Assembly (NCBI GenBank): GCA_029168955.1
Contig: JAPDOI010000706.1
Location: 216,001-280,000, forward strand
From: Aplectana chamaeleonis
Taxonomy: Eukaryota; Nematoda; Chromadorea; Rhabditida; Cosmocercidae
DNA: 64,000 nt
Direction of reading: 5' to 3'
How positions within the stretch are numbered: the first letter of the stretch is position 1; each line of letters opens with the position of its first letter. The position numbers and the translations under genes are program-made. The notes below the pieces were generated by a model. It was not told the origin of the DNA. It worked only from the letters and a program-made list of their open reading frames with translations, and made no database searches. Below are positions 9,494-20,369 of this stretch, one piece after another.

Positions 9494-12065
9494 TATTATA
9501 TTTCACCGAAGCCTACCGCTCCGCTGCTGCTGGTAATCGAAATCGAAAGCTCCCTAGGGGTATAACAGAGCTTAGTTCGAGTTACAATTACTTACATCAG
9601 TATTCAAAATTTCTGGGGTTATTTTCAGAATTCGAAAATAACATTTGTCGTCTAAATTTCAAAAATGTTTTCAAGTTTAAGAAAAAAAGTTACTTCTTGA
9701 AGTAAGAAGTAGTTATGACGCATTTCTCTCTCCCAAGAAGTTGAAATTCTCCAGATTTGATGAGACTTTGACCTGAAGGACATCACCAATCGATTCTTTT
9801 CGTATTGCTGACTTCGACAATAACTTTATACCTTGTAAACAGTCAAAATTTCTTTTTTAGTTCTGCTTAGCCTTAGATGAACTTCGCCCTGGCGAAGGTA
9901 CCCCTTCAGCTTCCCGGTGTCTCCACTCCTTCCACTCTTTCTCCCTCCCTTTCACTCGACGATCGGACTCACTCCTCGCTCCATAACAGCCCCGAAGTGG
10001 ATTGAGTTTGCGCAGCGGGGATGGACTGGAGAGTCAGACCACCCAGCAGCCGGCGCGCGCGGCCGCGGAGCGTCACTACATTGATTAATCTCCTAAATGA
10101 AAGGTCCGGCTCAGCCAATTGACGGCTCGTCGTCAAATGCGGATATAAATCATTGAGTACAAGGAATAGGGTCAGAATATCAATTTTTGGTTTTTCCGAA
10201 TTTGCATTAAAAAAAATACAGCTTTATCGGAATATGCGGAGAACTCTGTGTTATCTCTGCTGTTCCGGAGAATCCTTGGTCCCCAGGACCACAATGCGGC
10301 CAGCGCATTCGGCCGCGCATCGAATAATCTTCTAAAGAAAAGGTCGTGCTCAACCAAATAACTCCCCGACTCGACTTTGACTCCAAGATAAAAATAACAT
10401 CCAGAACTGGACCAGATGAGTACCACCGTAATCCAACAAGCCTGCGTAGACTCTAACCATGCGTCCTCACTAGGGACCAGGAATAGGCGGAAAAACGATT
10501 TCCGATTAACCGATTTCCGATTGGATATGGCCTTGCGATTTCCACAAAATGCCCCAAAAATCGGACGTAGTTAAAGGATTGCAATTTTAGGAGGTTACGC
10601 ATTGTTAGCTGTCAAACCTTCAAGAGTTTCTTTACGGTGTTAAACCTGAATCGGAGATCTGTTTTCAGTTAAAAAAAAGCTAGGGATTAGATACACATAT
10701 CGAAAGGGCTGTATTTGCTTAAACCTAACCAAGAACCTAGTGAAAATGAGCTCGTTTCCGACAGATTGAGGTTTTTTCACTTTCAGACTGGGCTCTTTTT
10801 CAGGAAGATTTGGGTTGGCCCATGCTTTCATTGATCCTAGTAGGGGTCACTGCGGTGTTGATGTTTTTGTGGAGCTTACAATCAGAACAGAGTGTACATA
10901 TGGGCTCGCCTTAGAATGAAGTCTAGTGAATAGATGGGGCTACGACGTTACACGCACGATCGAAACCACTCTAGCCGGTGGTGTCGCGAACGCCGCCTGC
11001 CGCAATGGGAGAGCCCTTTCCAAACTTGAATTGAAATAGACCTCATATTCGCGTTCGGAGCCCCAAATATCCTCCCCCAGCTCGTACAAAATTTAGGCTG
11101 CAAATATTTTAATTTCTTGGACCCCTAAAAGATTATTGTTTGATCTACCCCTTGGCACTAAGAACTTAGCAAGGTTTACATTGTTTCTTTTTATTCTCCC
11201 CACCACAGTACAAACAGACAAAATTTCGCAACTTCGGTTTATGCTGGGATCAGCCTCTTGCCTGCTCGCTCGTCTGCAATGTCAAAAAGCAAAGCCGCGT
11301 CTGCACGGCTACTCTGCATATTTTAAATTTATTGATCTAATGAAGTTTTTATGAAAAATCGGGAAAACCAAAAAAAATTCATATTCCGACCCTATTCCTT
11401 GTACTTTATTATTTATATCCGCATTTGACGACGAGCCGTCAATTGGTTGAGCCAGACCTTGCGTTTAGGAGATTAATCAATATAGGGACGCGCAGCGGCC
11501 GCGCGCGCTGGCTGCGGGGTGGTCCGACTCTCCAGTCCATCCCCGCTGCGCGAATTCAATCCACTTCGGGGAACTATTTTCGAGCGAGGAGTGCGCCAGA
11601 TCGTCTAGAGAAAGGGAGAGAGACAGAGTGGAAGAAGTGGAGACGCGGGGAAGCTGAAGGGGTACCTTCGCCAGAACGAAGTTCATCTAAGACTAGACAA
11701 AACTAAAAGTAAATTTTGACTGTTTTCCAGGTATGGAGACGTTGTCGAAGTCAGCGATACGAAGAGAATCGATTGGTGATGTTCTTCAGATCGAAGTCTC
11801 ATCAAATCTGAAGAATTTCAACTTCTTGGGAGGGCGAAATGCGTCATAGCTACTTCTTCTTACTTCAAGAAGTAACTTTTTTCTTAAACTTGAAAACATT
11901 TTTGAAATTAAGACGACAAATGTTATTTTCGAATTCTGAAAATAACCCCAGAAATTTTGAATACTGATGTAAGTAATTGTAAATCTAACTAAGCTCTGTT
12001 ATATCCCTAGGGAGCTTTCGATTTAGATTACCAGCAGCAGCGGAGAGTTGGGCTTCGGTGAAATT
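9494..12065. repeat. Nested palindromic element with ~720-bp arms
   Basis: The arm 9494-10210 matches the reverse complement of 11345-12065. Markers are TTTCACCGAAGCC..CCGCTGCTGCTGGTAATC at the left and GATTACCAGCAGCAGCGGAG..CTTCGGTGAAA at the right, with the matching GTACAAGGAATAGGGTC block at the inner ends. The spacer (10211-11344) is about 1.1 kb and has no recognised gene. Near 11040-11110 the spacer contains one copy of the degenerate TTCGTGTTC..CCCCAAATA motif also seen at 17.98-18.3 kb. A related end sits at 30060-30112. Confidence 0.8.
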
Positions 12066-12217
12066 GTGGTGCGCGCGAAGCGCGCACCAGATTTGGCTTT
12101 AACTCGCCCACGCACAGTTCTGCGATTACGAAACCGGCGTTAGGAGTGACTGTGGAAATGCGATTTTTTCTCCATTGGAAAGAGCGTAAAAAGTTGGGGT
12201 ATACACCCAAAGATGGT

Positions 12218-12620
12218 TTGGAATGGTTTCCTGGCGCTCGAGAAAAATGGCGAAAACCACGTGATTTTGGTCGAAAAACTGCTAATCTCCTTTTTTTTCA
12301 GACGGCGTTCACGATCTTGTTGCAGTACTTAAAATTGAGCTAGGAAGCTAATTTTTTGGCAGGAGGCTGCAAATGGATGCAGCTAGCTCCTGTTCAATTT
12401 TGGAGTTGAAAACTCAATTTAAGCGGAACCTCAATATTGAGGGTCAAGACGGGTAAAAACATGTAAACATTTTATTGCAAACCATTCGACATTCCCTGAA
12501 CTTCGAAAATGAACTAGTGAAAATCAACACAGCTAATGATAGGCTTCCGGCCAAGATTGTTCTCTCTTTGAGATGGTTGGTGTAAATAGGACTTGAGGAG
12601 TGCGCAGGACGCCGCAGAAA
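12218..12620. repeat. Direct duplication, copy 1
   Basis: About 400 bp aligns in direct orientation with 13055-13460 (offset about 838). Both copies carry AAACCACGTGATTTTGGTC, a splice-acceptor-like CTCCTTTTTTTTCAGA, then GTTCACGATCTTGTTGCAG and TCAACACAGCTAATGATAGG. One frame keeps LNFxNELxKINTANDRL in both copies, so an old coding segment (for example a coiled coil) is possible but unproven. Confidence 0.7.
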
Positions 12621-12786
12621 GAGACGATTATAATTTGCCACGGGCACAAAATTCTCACTCAGGAATTATCCTGTTAAAGTTGGGCTCTGGCCTATTGAGG
12701 CAAGTTAAAACCTGTTTTACGTGTACTATGTCAAGACGCGTATGAACATAGGCATGTTTAGACAAAGGTACTAACAATGTTGCTGG

Positions 12787-12794
12787 TATAAAAG
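12787..12794 (+). promoter_or_regulatory. TATA-box-like core promoter with structured leader
   Basis: TATAAAAG is followed about 30 nt later by CCTCAGTCGGCTC and a GGCTCTTCGGAGCC hairpin, then CCTGGAAGGTGG..CAGTCACTTTCC. A homologous arrangement follows TATATAAG at 19806. Promoter function is inferred only from this repeated layout. Confidence 0.35.
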
Positions 12795-13054
12795 GCTCCT
12801 CATCTCACCGTGTGCCTCAGTCGGCTCTTCGGAGCCGGACCTGGAAGGTGGCCTCAGTCACTTTCCAGAAGATCCACCGGATACCGGAGGATAATTTTTG
12901 TCGCCGAGGGGATATCCCCACGGCTCGGGGGGGTTAGGTGGTACCCAAGTATCGGCCCATCTCCCCACGGTTTGCAGTGGGGTGGACCCCACTGCAAACA
13001 GTGGTGGTGGGGTCACCCCCACCTCCCGTTAGGATCACAGCAGGGATGATCCTT

Positions 13055-13460
13055 GTGGGATGGTTTCTTGGCACCCGAGAAAAATGGAGAAAACCACGTG
13101 ATTTTGGTCTAAAAACTGTTAATCTCCTTTTTTTCAGACAGCGTTCACGATCTTGTTGCAGCACTCAAAATTCAGCTAGGAAGTAATTTTTTTGGCAGGA
13201 GGCTGGAAATGGATGCAGCTAGCTCCTACTCAATGTTGGAGCTGAAAGCTCAATTTTAGCGGAACCTCAAAATTGAGGGCCAAGACGGGTAAAAACATGT
13301 AAACGTGTTATTGTAAACCATCCGACGCTCACTGAACTTTAAAAATGAACTAATGAAAATCAACACAGCTAATGATAGGCTTCTTCCCAGGATTGTTTCC
13401 TCTTTGAGACGGTTGGTGTGAATAGGATTTGAGGAGTGCGCAGGGCGCAGCAGAAAGTGT
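13055..13460. repeat. Direct duplication, copy 2
   Basis: Second copy of the 12218-12620 unit. Here the frame after the acceptor-like CTCCTTTTTTTCAGAC stays open longer (DSVHDLVAALKIQLGS) than in copy 1. The material between the copies (12621-13054) holds the TATA-like module and short GC-rich hairpins, for example CCCCACGGTTTGCAGTGGGG. Confidence 0.7.
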
Positions 13461-13700
13461 GCGGGCCCCAGTGGGAACGCGCAGGATGCCGTACAAAGTG
13501 TGCGGGACCACTGTAGGAAAGAAAGGGTCGTTCTTTTATGTCTGCGGGTCACAATTTTTAGAAGTTATAGTCGTCCGACCACACCGATCGGTAATGATTC
13601 AATTATTTACCGTAGGCAAAAGCTTTCATGAAAGGTTTTGCCTCTCCAGAATGGGAATCGCTAAGCAAAAATCAGGTCAGAAAGGGAACCTTTGGGAAAA

Positions 13701-14300
13701 TATATGAAATTTCCAAAAGTTTGGCTTCCTGGCAAAAGTAATGATTTGGCAATGTTATAACTACAAAAAATATAGAAGTTGATAAAATACAATTTGAAAA
13801 ACAACTCGAAATATGTTTGAAATTGATTTGGCACAAAATAACCAAAAGTAATGAAGAACTGGGAAATGTAGTGAAATGACCAAAACTGGATTTGGCGGTC
13901 ATTCATAGGCCAACTTTTGATGAGTAGTGACTGACGAGGGATTACATTTTACAAGCTGTAATACGGAAATCAGCATAGGTCAAGCTATCTGAACGTAACG
14001 CTCAAATCCGATGCGCGCTTGATTTCGCTTTGATAAGTTTAAAGGAGAATCTTGTAAAATGTAATCCCTCGTCAGTCACTACTTATCAAAAGTTGGCCTA
14101 TGAATGAATGCCAAATCCAAAAAAAAATGACTACATTTCCCAGTTCTTCATTACTTCTGGTTATTTTGTGCCAAATCATTTTCAAACATATTTCGAGTTG
14201 TTTTTTTAAATTTTATTTTATCAACTTCTATATTTTTTGTAGTTATAACATTGCCAAATCATTACTTTTTCCAGGAAGCCAAACTTTTGGAAATATAATT
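13701..14300. repeat. Palindromic element with ~255-bp arms
   Basis: Arms 13701-13960 and 14046-14300 are inverted copies, over 90% identical by eye (CCAAAAGTTTGGCTTCCTGG at the tip, GACGAGGGATTACATTTTAC near the centre), around an 85-bp spacer. It lies directly inside the right TIR of the 6.24-kb element. No target duplication could be fixed. Confidence 0.8.
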
Positions 14301-15016
14301 AGTGAAAAGGACCTTACGACGAAAAAGCCACCGCTCCGCGCTGTGATAATGGGAAGCAGGAGCTCACTCGAAATGAAACGGAGTCTAACTACCTCCTCCA
14401 TTGTTGAAGCTCAAGGTTTTTACCGTTTTGAATTGTTTGTCTGAGGGTAGAGCTAGAACGATTGATATACGAATAATTATTTGAAGTGGTTAGCGAAACC
14501 ATTTTCTAAGTGAAGCAAGAATAATATGAATAAAATTGATTTGTATAAGTAATCAAATCATAGTGAAAATTCATATTAAAGCAGAGTAATTAAAACAGAA
14601 TGTTACAAACAGCACCAAAAAATATCAAACAATTAACAAAATGGATAGCTAATAAATAATACACAGGGGTGAAATTAAATTCAATTAGAAAAAAAGAGAA
14701 TCTAAAAGAAATAAATTTTGTTAAATAAACAACACAAAATCAAAAACAAGTTGAATAGGCTAGAGGAGACACAGTCACACATTCCAGCATTCCATACTGT
14801 CCCACTTCTCACTCGATTGATTGTGTCAACCCTATATGCCTTGTATGACAGTAAGCCATGTTAAGTTCGGAAAGATAGAAGGACCATTGCTGATTCCAAA
14901 GATGTCATCAATTTTGAAAACCGTTCACTTTGAAGCGAGTTATGACCAAACGACGAAAAAAGCGATTTTCCGCGTTTTTTTCTGTCTTTTTACCAAAACT
15001 TAGGGTGGGTATTGTA

Positions 15017-15672
15017 GGACAAGGGATCAGAAATGACATGCGCTATTGCGCTATATTTTTCACAAAAGTAGATGTAATATAGTCAGGTGTGACGGAAAAG
15101 AAAAACGGCAAATCCTTGAGATATTTGAAAAGAGAAGCATCATCAAAGCACCGAAATGTAGCCATTGGGAATTCGACTGGCCACTGGAACGACGGTGAAT
15201 AGCTGTCTGGTTCAGTGCATACTTCTCATAATTTCTCGGCTAGCAGATTGGCTTTATCCACGTCCAGAACAGCGATGGTGTCACCTCTTCTCAAATAAGG
15301 AATCCTTGCAGAAGCCCTAAGTTTTTTGTTCAGAAACATGAAAAAGCCCCGCTTATTACCACTATCGATAATCTTTTTCTCGATAAAATATCATATATTA
15401 TATTATACTTATCGAGGCATCGCTGGAGTCTTTCAGAATGGCTTTTGAACTTTTCCCAGTCCGGCTCCGAATGAGAAGAGATTGCAACATGGAAAAGACA
15501 GCTACGGTGGTGAATCATGTCTTGTAAATACGCCGGAAGTAAAGCTCGAGAAGCACACACTCGCTTTAAAGGCACGAATAAAGCTATGGAATGATGAAGA
15601 ATTTCGATGAACATTTCATACTTCTCATTTATAGAGCTAACCGATTCAAACGAATCCCTCCATGTTATAGAG
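15017..15672 (-). pseudogene. CR1-like LINE: region between endonuclease and RT
   Basis: Minus-strand LINE sequence just upstream of the RT domain. WRDSFESVSSINEKYEMF is followed by IALFVPLKRV, a WEKFKSHSERLQRCLDKYN helix and, nearest the RT, VTPDYITSTFVKNIAQ. The pattern W..KF..HS...L...Y..I and PDYI.S.F.KN is usual for the linker between endonuclease and RT in CR1-type LINEs. Stops and frame changes show decay. Confidence 0.75.
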
Positions 15673-15674
15673 TA

Positions 15675-15953
15675 CTGTGCTTATCTGGGCGAAGTTCCGG
15701 TCCGCAATTGCGTCTCGACACGCTTTGCAGCCGCACGCGCTTGAGTCGGTCGAGTTTCCAGCGCCAATGCGGACTCGATATGGCTTTTTTATACAGTTTT
15801 CTTCGATTTTGTTTAGTTTCCAGTTTCTAAAATCCACATAGAGTCAACAGATCGGCGGCTGCGGCGCTGGAAACTCTCCCAACTCGAAAGCGCGCGGCCG
15901 CAAAGCGTGTCGAGACGCAATTGCGGACCGGAATTTGACCCAGATAAGCACAG
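15675..15953. mobile_element. TA-flanked foldback MITE, 279 bp
   Basis: Ends CTGTGCTTATCTGGG and CCCAGATAAGCACAG are flanked by TA at 15673-15674 and 15954-15955. Inverted arms of about 60 bp include CCGGTCCGCAATTGCGTCTC. It is inserted into the LINE between its endonuclease and linker parts. A diverged relative with CCGGTCCGCAATTG arms is near 43755-43935. Confidence 0.85.
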
Positions 15954-15955
15954 TA

Positions 15956-16490
15956 TAATTAGTCAGAGAGTCCCTTATAATCACAAGCAGAGAAATTCCT
16001 ACGAACAGTCAAAATAGGCCCGACATAATTAAACTTAAATTCAAAAGAAATACTATGGTGATCACTACTACCACATTTGGCGCAACCTTCCAATTTCTGA
16101 TAATTGAGGTATCATTACTCAGAACAAGGTCAAGAATTGCTTCTCCTCTAGTAGAAAAGTTCACAAATTGTTTTAGATAATGATTGAGTAGCATTTCTGT
16201 GAAACCGGAAACAGAGGGTTCGTAATTGATACTGTTAAGGATGAAAAATGCAACACCCCCCCCCTTGCTTTCTCAACCTGTCACAACGAATGGTATGATA
16301 TCCGTCGTTAAAGCCGCAGAACAAAGACGCCACAGAATGAGAAGCCTTCAGCCAAGTTTCAACAAAGACATAAACGTCAAATTTTTGGCCCAAAACAAGC
16401 TCAATATGATTAGAGTTTCTCGGAATAGATCTAACATTAGAGTAAAAGCAGGAGATGTATCTATTAAAAGACGGACGACCCCCGCTCACT
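15956..16490 (-). pseudogene. CR1-like LINE: endonuclease domain (broken)
   Basis: Minus-strand APE-type endonuclease fragments. YISCFYSNVRSI is the usual N-terminal YxNVRSL strand, DVYVFVETWL contains the catalytic Glu of the ETWL motif, and RLRKQGGGCCIF matches the RGGGVCIF strand. Further down, NFSTRGEAILDLVLSN matches the late FPTRGDAILDLVLS segment, but the following SDH catalytic motif is degraded. Its N-terminal side is cut by the TTAA MITE at 16495. Confidence 0.85.
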
Positions 16491-16494
16491 TTAA

Positions 16495-17030
16495 AGGCAG
16501 TGGTCACGATGAAAAACGTTATCGAAAAATCTACGAAAATCAGCTTAGATCTAAAACAGCTCAAAAACTATGAAGGTAGCGCGTTGAAAAGCGGGCTAGA
16601 ATTAGATTTATTAAGACCCTAAAATTCCAGTTCGTGCACACGTGCACAGAAAGATCACAGTCTCATGCCTAGCAGTCCAATGCCCATCGACACTCAGAGG
16701 AGGAAATAAATGCAAGTTTACCTAATAAAACAGTTGAACAATGAAAGCAAGCACTTCAGTCAACGTTTCTGACTAGATGTGCTCATAAATCCGGAGGTTC
16801 ATTGATTGAAATTCGATTTCAAGCCAGCTGATGTTCTTGATGTTAGAGATCATCGATGCCGATGATGTGGGGTATGCTCGTCCTCCAAGACAAGAAAGTT
16901 CAGGCTTCAAATTTGGCCCAGAACAGCGTTTTTTTTTCGCGATTTTTTCTTATAGGTTCTACTACACTATACCCAGAAAAGGGTTTAGAGAGGAAAAGAA
17001 GACGAGCTTATTTGAGCGCGACCACTGCCT
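16495..17030. mobile_element. TTAA-flanked MITE, family A, copy 1
   Basis: Ends AGGCAGTGGTCACGATGAAA and GCGACCACTGCCT are flanked by TTAA (16491-16494 and 17031-17034). The interior has a CGTGCACACGTGCACA palindrome typical of this family. It separates ORF1 from ORF2 of the CR1-like LINE. Confidence 0.85.
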
Positions 17031-17121
17031 TTAAAGAATTGACAGAAGAGGCATAAACATTGACAGAGGCAATTAGATCATCATTCGCATGAGAATAAGT
17101 CAGAGGAGAATCAATACATGG

Positions 17122-17829
17122 TTATGAGTGAGCAGTCGATGGACTACGGGAGGTTTGACCAGGTCTGAGTTCCTGTTCAGTGAGCGACTCCCGAAGGAAA
17201 AGCCCACCGCTGGAAGAGGACCTCAGCCACGGTGCCCTCCTAACAGCCAATTTTTGATGGAAAGTGGATGGCAAAACAACTTTCATGAGTCTCTTTTTTC
17301 CTGGGATATACTTCCCGAGACGGTAAACTGCAAAAGGATAACAATCAATTTTCAGTTGATCTAGCACATTAATGACACTATAGTAATCATAATCACGACG
17401 GCGATTCAAAGAGACGTTGCAAAGTTCAGGTAAATTGCCAACGACAACGGAACGGAGGCGCTCTTTCTCAGAGCAGTTACACGGCAATGGAGAATCAGCA
17501 ATTTGAGAAGACAGCGGAGCACGAGAGACAGTTAAGAAGGACTCAAAATCACTAATCTTAGCTTTCAAAGGCTCATTTTCCTCACTAAGATTTTGATTCA
17601 CCTTTCGGAGAGACAAATTCTCCCTAGTTATTGAACTCACAAGGGAAGTGTTTAGAGTGGTAAACGCATCTGCGAAAACGACCAGTATCGTTAGTATCTC
17701 GTCTGGCTCAATAGTAAAAATGCGCGGTATCCCGCCCCGAGCTGCAGGTTTGAACAAGTTATGAGCATTTTTCAAGCCTCGCGAAAAGGCATTTTTTAAG
17801 CCCATCTGGCATTTTTTGGCGAGTTTCAA
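17122..17829 (-). pseudogene. CR1-like LINE ORF1 protein
   Basis: Open frame of 235 codons on the minus strand. Residues about 65-95 (SSITRENLSLRKVNQNLSEE) are a heptad-rich coiled coil of the kind that trimerises LINE ORF1 proteins. Residues about 125-210 resemble an RNA-binding domain: SVVVGNLPE, VINVLDQLKIDCYPFAVYRL, LMKVVLPSTFHQKLAVRRAP. The tail GLFLRESLTEQE fits the R.SLT.EE ending common in this family. By position it precedes the endonuclease at 15956-16490, with one MITE between them. ORF1 itself is unbroken, but the element as a whole is dead. Confidence 0.75.
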
Positions 17830-17899
17830 AGAATTTCCTCGGATTTAGCCCAAAACTTGTATGCAGGGGTAATCTAGGGTGGGGAACAATTATCTGGAG

Positions 17900-18420
17900 T
17901 GTATTCGTCGAAGTTTCGAGGTTTACTGTGGGTTACAGTTGGTAACATGTCATTTAGGGCCCAAAACCCACCTTAGTATTTTGAAAATCGACAAACGGAC
18001 TTTAAATTCGTATTCTCCACCCCGAATAACCCCCGTACACAATTTTTGAATAAAATCTGAGATTTTGACCAAACTACCGTATACCAACCGTAATCTACAT
18101 TAATTTGCAAAAAAACGATAAACGGACTCCAGGTTCGTGTTCAGCACTCCAAACAATCCCCGGAGTAACAATTTGAGCAATATCTACCGTAGCACTCCGA
18201 AAACTCGAAATTTTCCCCGGTTGGGAAGCTTTGAACGAAATTAGCCGAAAACTTGGAAAAATCGACTAATAAACTACATATTCGTAATCAGCGTGCCCAA
18301 AACCCCCCTGGAAGAATTTTAGGGCAAATCTGGAACATTTTTCCAAAACGCTTCCAAAGCTCTCATCGGTATAAATATTCGCCCCACCGAAAATCCGTAC
18401 AAGTCCAAAACGCAATCATT
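17900..18420. repeat. Degenerate tandem repeat, unit ~130-145 bp
   Basis: Three diverged direct units begin near 17985, 18112 and 18256. Each has a run of A then ATCGACAAACGGACT-like sequence, a TTCGTATTC/TTCGTGTTC block, a C-rich CCCGAATAACCCCC-like block and an ACAATTT..AAATCT end. A single related copy lies at about 11040-11110 inside the palindrome spacer. Confidence 0.55.
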
Positions 18421-18589
18421 CTGGACAAAGTATGGAAAATGCGCCTTCACACAAATTTTGCTCAGGGGGTAGTTTCGGGCGCTGAACACATTTACGGGGT
18501 CCGTTTCCGAATTTTCGAAAGATTAATGCCTTTTTTTGGAGTGTACAAAAATCACTAAAAACGACTTCTTAAGCTTGTAACTTCTTGAA

Positions 18590-18710
18590 ACCTGCAGCTC
18601 GGGGCTGGATACTGCGCAGTTTTACTATTGAGCCGCTAGAGATACTAACGATACTAGTCGTTTTGGCAGATGCGTTTACCACTCTAAACACTTCCCTTGT
18701 CAGCTGTATC
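18590..18710 (+). pseudogene. Inverted fragment of CR1-like ORF1
   Basis: Plus-strand KPAARGWILRSFTIEPLEIL then LADAFTTLNTSLVS matches residues about 26-62 of the minus-strand ORF1 at 17122-17829, in the opposite orientation. Similarity stops just before the coiled coil. It forms a spaced inverted repeat with the LINE. Confidence 0.7.
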
Positions 18711-19524
18711 GTAATTTGGGACAGGGAATTCTTCAGGCACAATGGCACAGACGCAGACGCATTGATCTCCTCGATTGCAACCAATGAGTCCGCAGGAAGA
18801 TCAGCCCCATCCATCATAACCTCAACAGAAACCGAACCAGCGAGCGGATATCAGGAAATCAAACAACAAGGACCTACTCGAGTGGCAAGTGAAGAAGGAA
18901 TATCAGGTTCGCTCCCTTGCCACTAGGAGCGACGCACAACAATTGAGAGGTCGACAGTCAAAATATTGTACCAGATCCTGACGGCAGCGGCTCGACAAAA
19001 TAAGCTAGTTTCCTCAGAATACAAAAAGGAAGGACCAGACACGGTTTTTGAGACGAATAGAGACCGATTTGGGAGAAAGTTCTTTTCAGGACGGTAAAAA
19101 GTTTACGTGGCTCGGAGGTATCGATCACCCGACCACTCACCGTCAACGCAGACGTATTGTGTTTTCTTTGTCCTTTTTCTTTGAACTGCCTCAGAAAACA
19201 AATCTTATAGGCATAGATGAAAGTGAATAATGAAGTTCTCATGAACACAGATGAAAGAAAAAAGAACAAGTGCATCCGAAATTCCAAAATGAAGGCTTTA
19301 ATATTCAGCTAGTACGGATTCTGGACAAGCTACTCTTAACAAATTTCTCGGCCAATTCATCTTCAATTTATAATTCTCGTTGAACCCAGAAACATCAACA
19401 AGAGAAATGGAAAACACAGAACATTAAAGCTAGACAATGAAAAAACAAACAGAGGATAAACAGTTAGCTGAACGGATCGGTCAATGAAAGTACGGTTATG
19501 ATATCTGACAAAAAAAGGCACTTT
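18711..19524. other. Unassigned sequence
   Basis: No gene or element boundary was recognised. The open frame running out of the ORF1 fragment (to 18926) has no recognisable content. Confidence 0.4.
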
Positions 19525-20369
19525 CTCAGGGAGTCGGGGGGTTCTATTCGGCCACGATTGGCTTTCGACTCGACTACAAAGCGGTTGGACGACGATATGG
19601 CCACGTAATTTCCTTGCGCCACGTGGCCTAATCGTCGTCCAAGTGAGAACCACGTGCTGCCAATCATAGCCGTTCCACTCGGCCACGATACGCTTTCGAT
19701 TTGACTACAATGAGTTTGGACGACGAACGAGCCACAATGCCCATGATTGAACACTTTGATCGATCACTTCAGAACTGACCCAGCGCATGTCAGCCGCACA
19801 GCACGTATATAAGGGGCTCGATCCCACAGAGAGCGCAGTGCGCCTTTTGGGCCGCTCCTGGAAGGTGACTACGAGTCACTTTCTCGACGATTTTTGAACC
19901 GCTAAGGGATCTCCCCACGGTCCTCAGCGAGGGGAGCTCCCTTGCTGTCGACCGTGGCGAAGGTGATGTCCCTGTCGCGGACTGCTGTGGGGGTGATCCC
20001 CTACTGCGGTCCGTGACTTGGACCGTATCCTTGTTGGGGGAAGACCCGCTACCATCGAAGGTGTGGGAGCCCGCCCCCAGCGCCACGTGCTCATATCGAA
20101 CAGGCCACGTGCTGCTGCGTGGGAAACAGGGGTTCGGAGAAGGTTTAGCATGTCAGGGCCACGTGCTCCTATTGAACAGGCCACGTGCTTTAGCGTGGGA
20201 AATAGGGTGCTGCAAAAGTTTTGCCTCGCTGCGCCACGTAGTCTTATCGAACAGGCCACGTGCTCCTCGGAGCAGCAAGTGCTGCTGCAAAAGTTCCTTT
20301 CAACTCGACTAGGTACCTGAATAGAAAGCCTATCGTGGCCGAATAGGACCCCCCCCCCGACTCTCTGAG
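19525..20369. mobile_element. ~845-bp inverted-repeat element with clustered CACGTG sites
   Basis: Left CTCAGGGAGTCGGGGGG..CTATTCGGCCACGAT and inverted right ATCGTGGCCGAATAG..CGACTCTCTGAG define TIRs of about 45 bp. Inside are a ~125-bp direct repeat of the CGGCCACGAT block (19548 and 19675), a TATATAAG at 19806, and about three tandem ~75-bp units (from 20083) each with a CACGTG pair about 22 bp apart. CACGTG occurs at 19620, 19651, 20084, 20106, 20160, 20182 and 20257. No ORF of interest. Confidence 0.65.
19806..19813 (+). promoter_or_regulatory. TATA-box-like element with leader homologous to 12787
   Basis: TATATAAG is followed by CCACAGAGAGCGCAGTGCG, then CCTGGAAGGTGACT..GAGTCACTTTC, which parallels the module at 12787. 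The repeated arrangement suggests a transcribed element, but no product is visible. Confidence 0.35.

Larger units (their letters stand above)
8775..15014. mobile_element. 6.24-kb TA-flanked element with ~715-bp TIRs, inserted in the LINE
   Basis: Termini CAATACCCACCCTAAGTTTT and the inverted AAAACTTAGGGTGGGTATTG are flanked by TA (8773-8774 and 15015-15016). The inverted arms cover 8775-9493 and 14301-15014, and look about 85-90% identical by eye. Removing the element rejoins the LINE frame: VTPDYITSTFVKNIAQ upstream to YLFNRSLFFSEVP downstream. TA duplication suggests Tc1/mariner mobilisation, but no transposase is visible inside. The interior is made of two further palindromes (9494-12065 and 13701-14300) and a direct duplication. 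It is probably a non-autonomous carrier that accumulated nested insertions. Confidence 0.88.
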
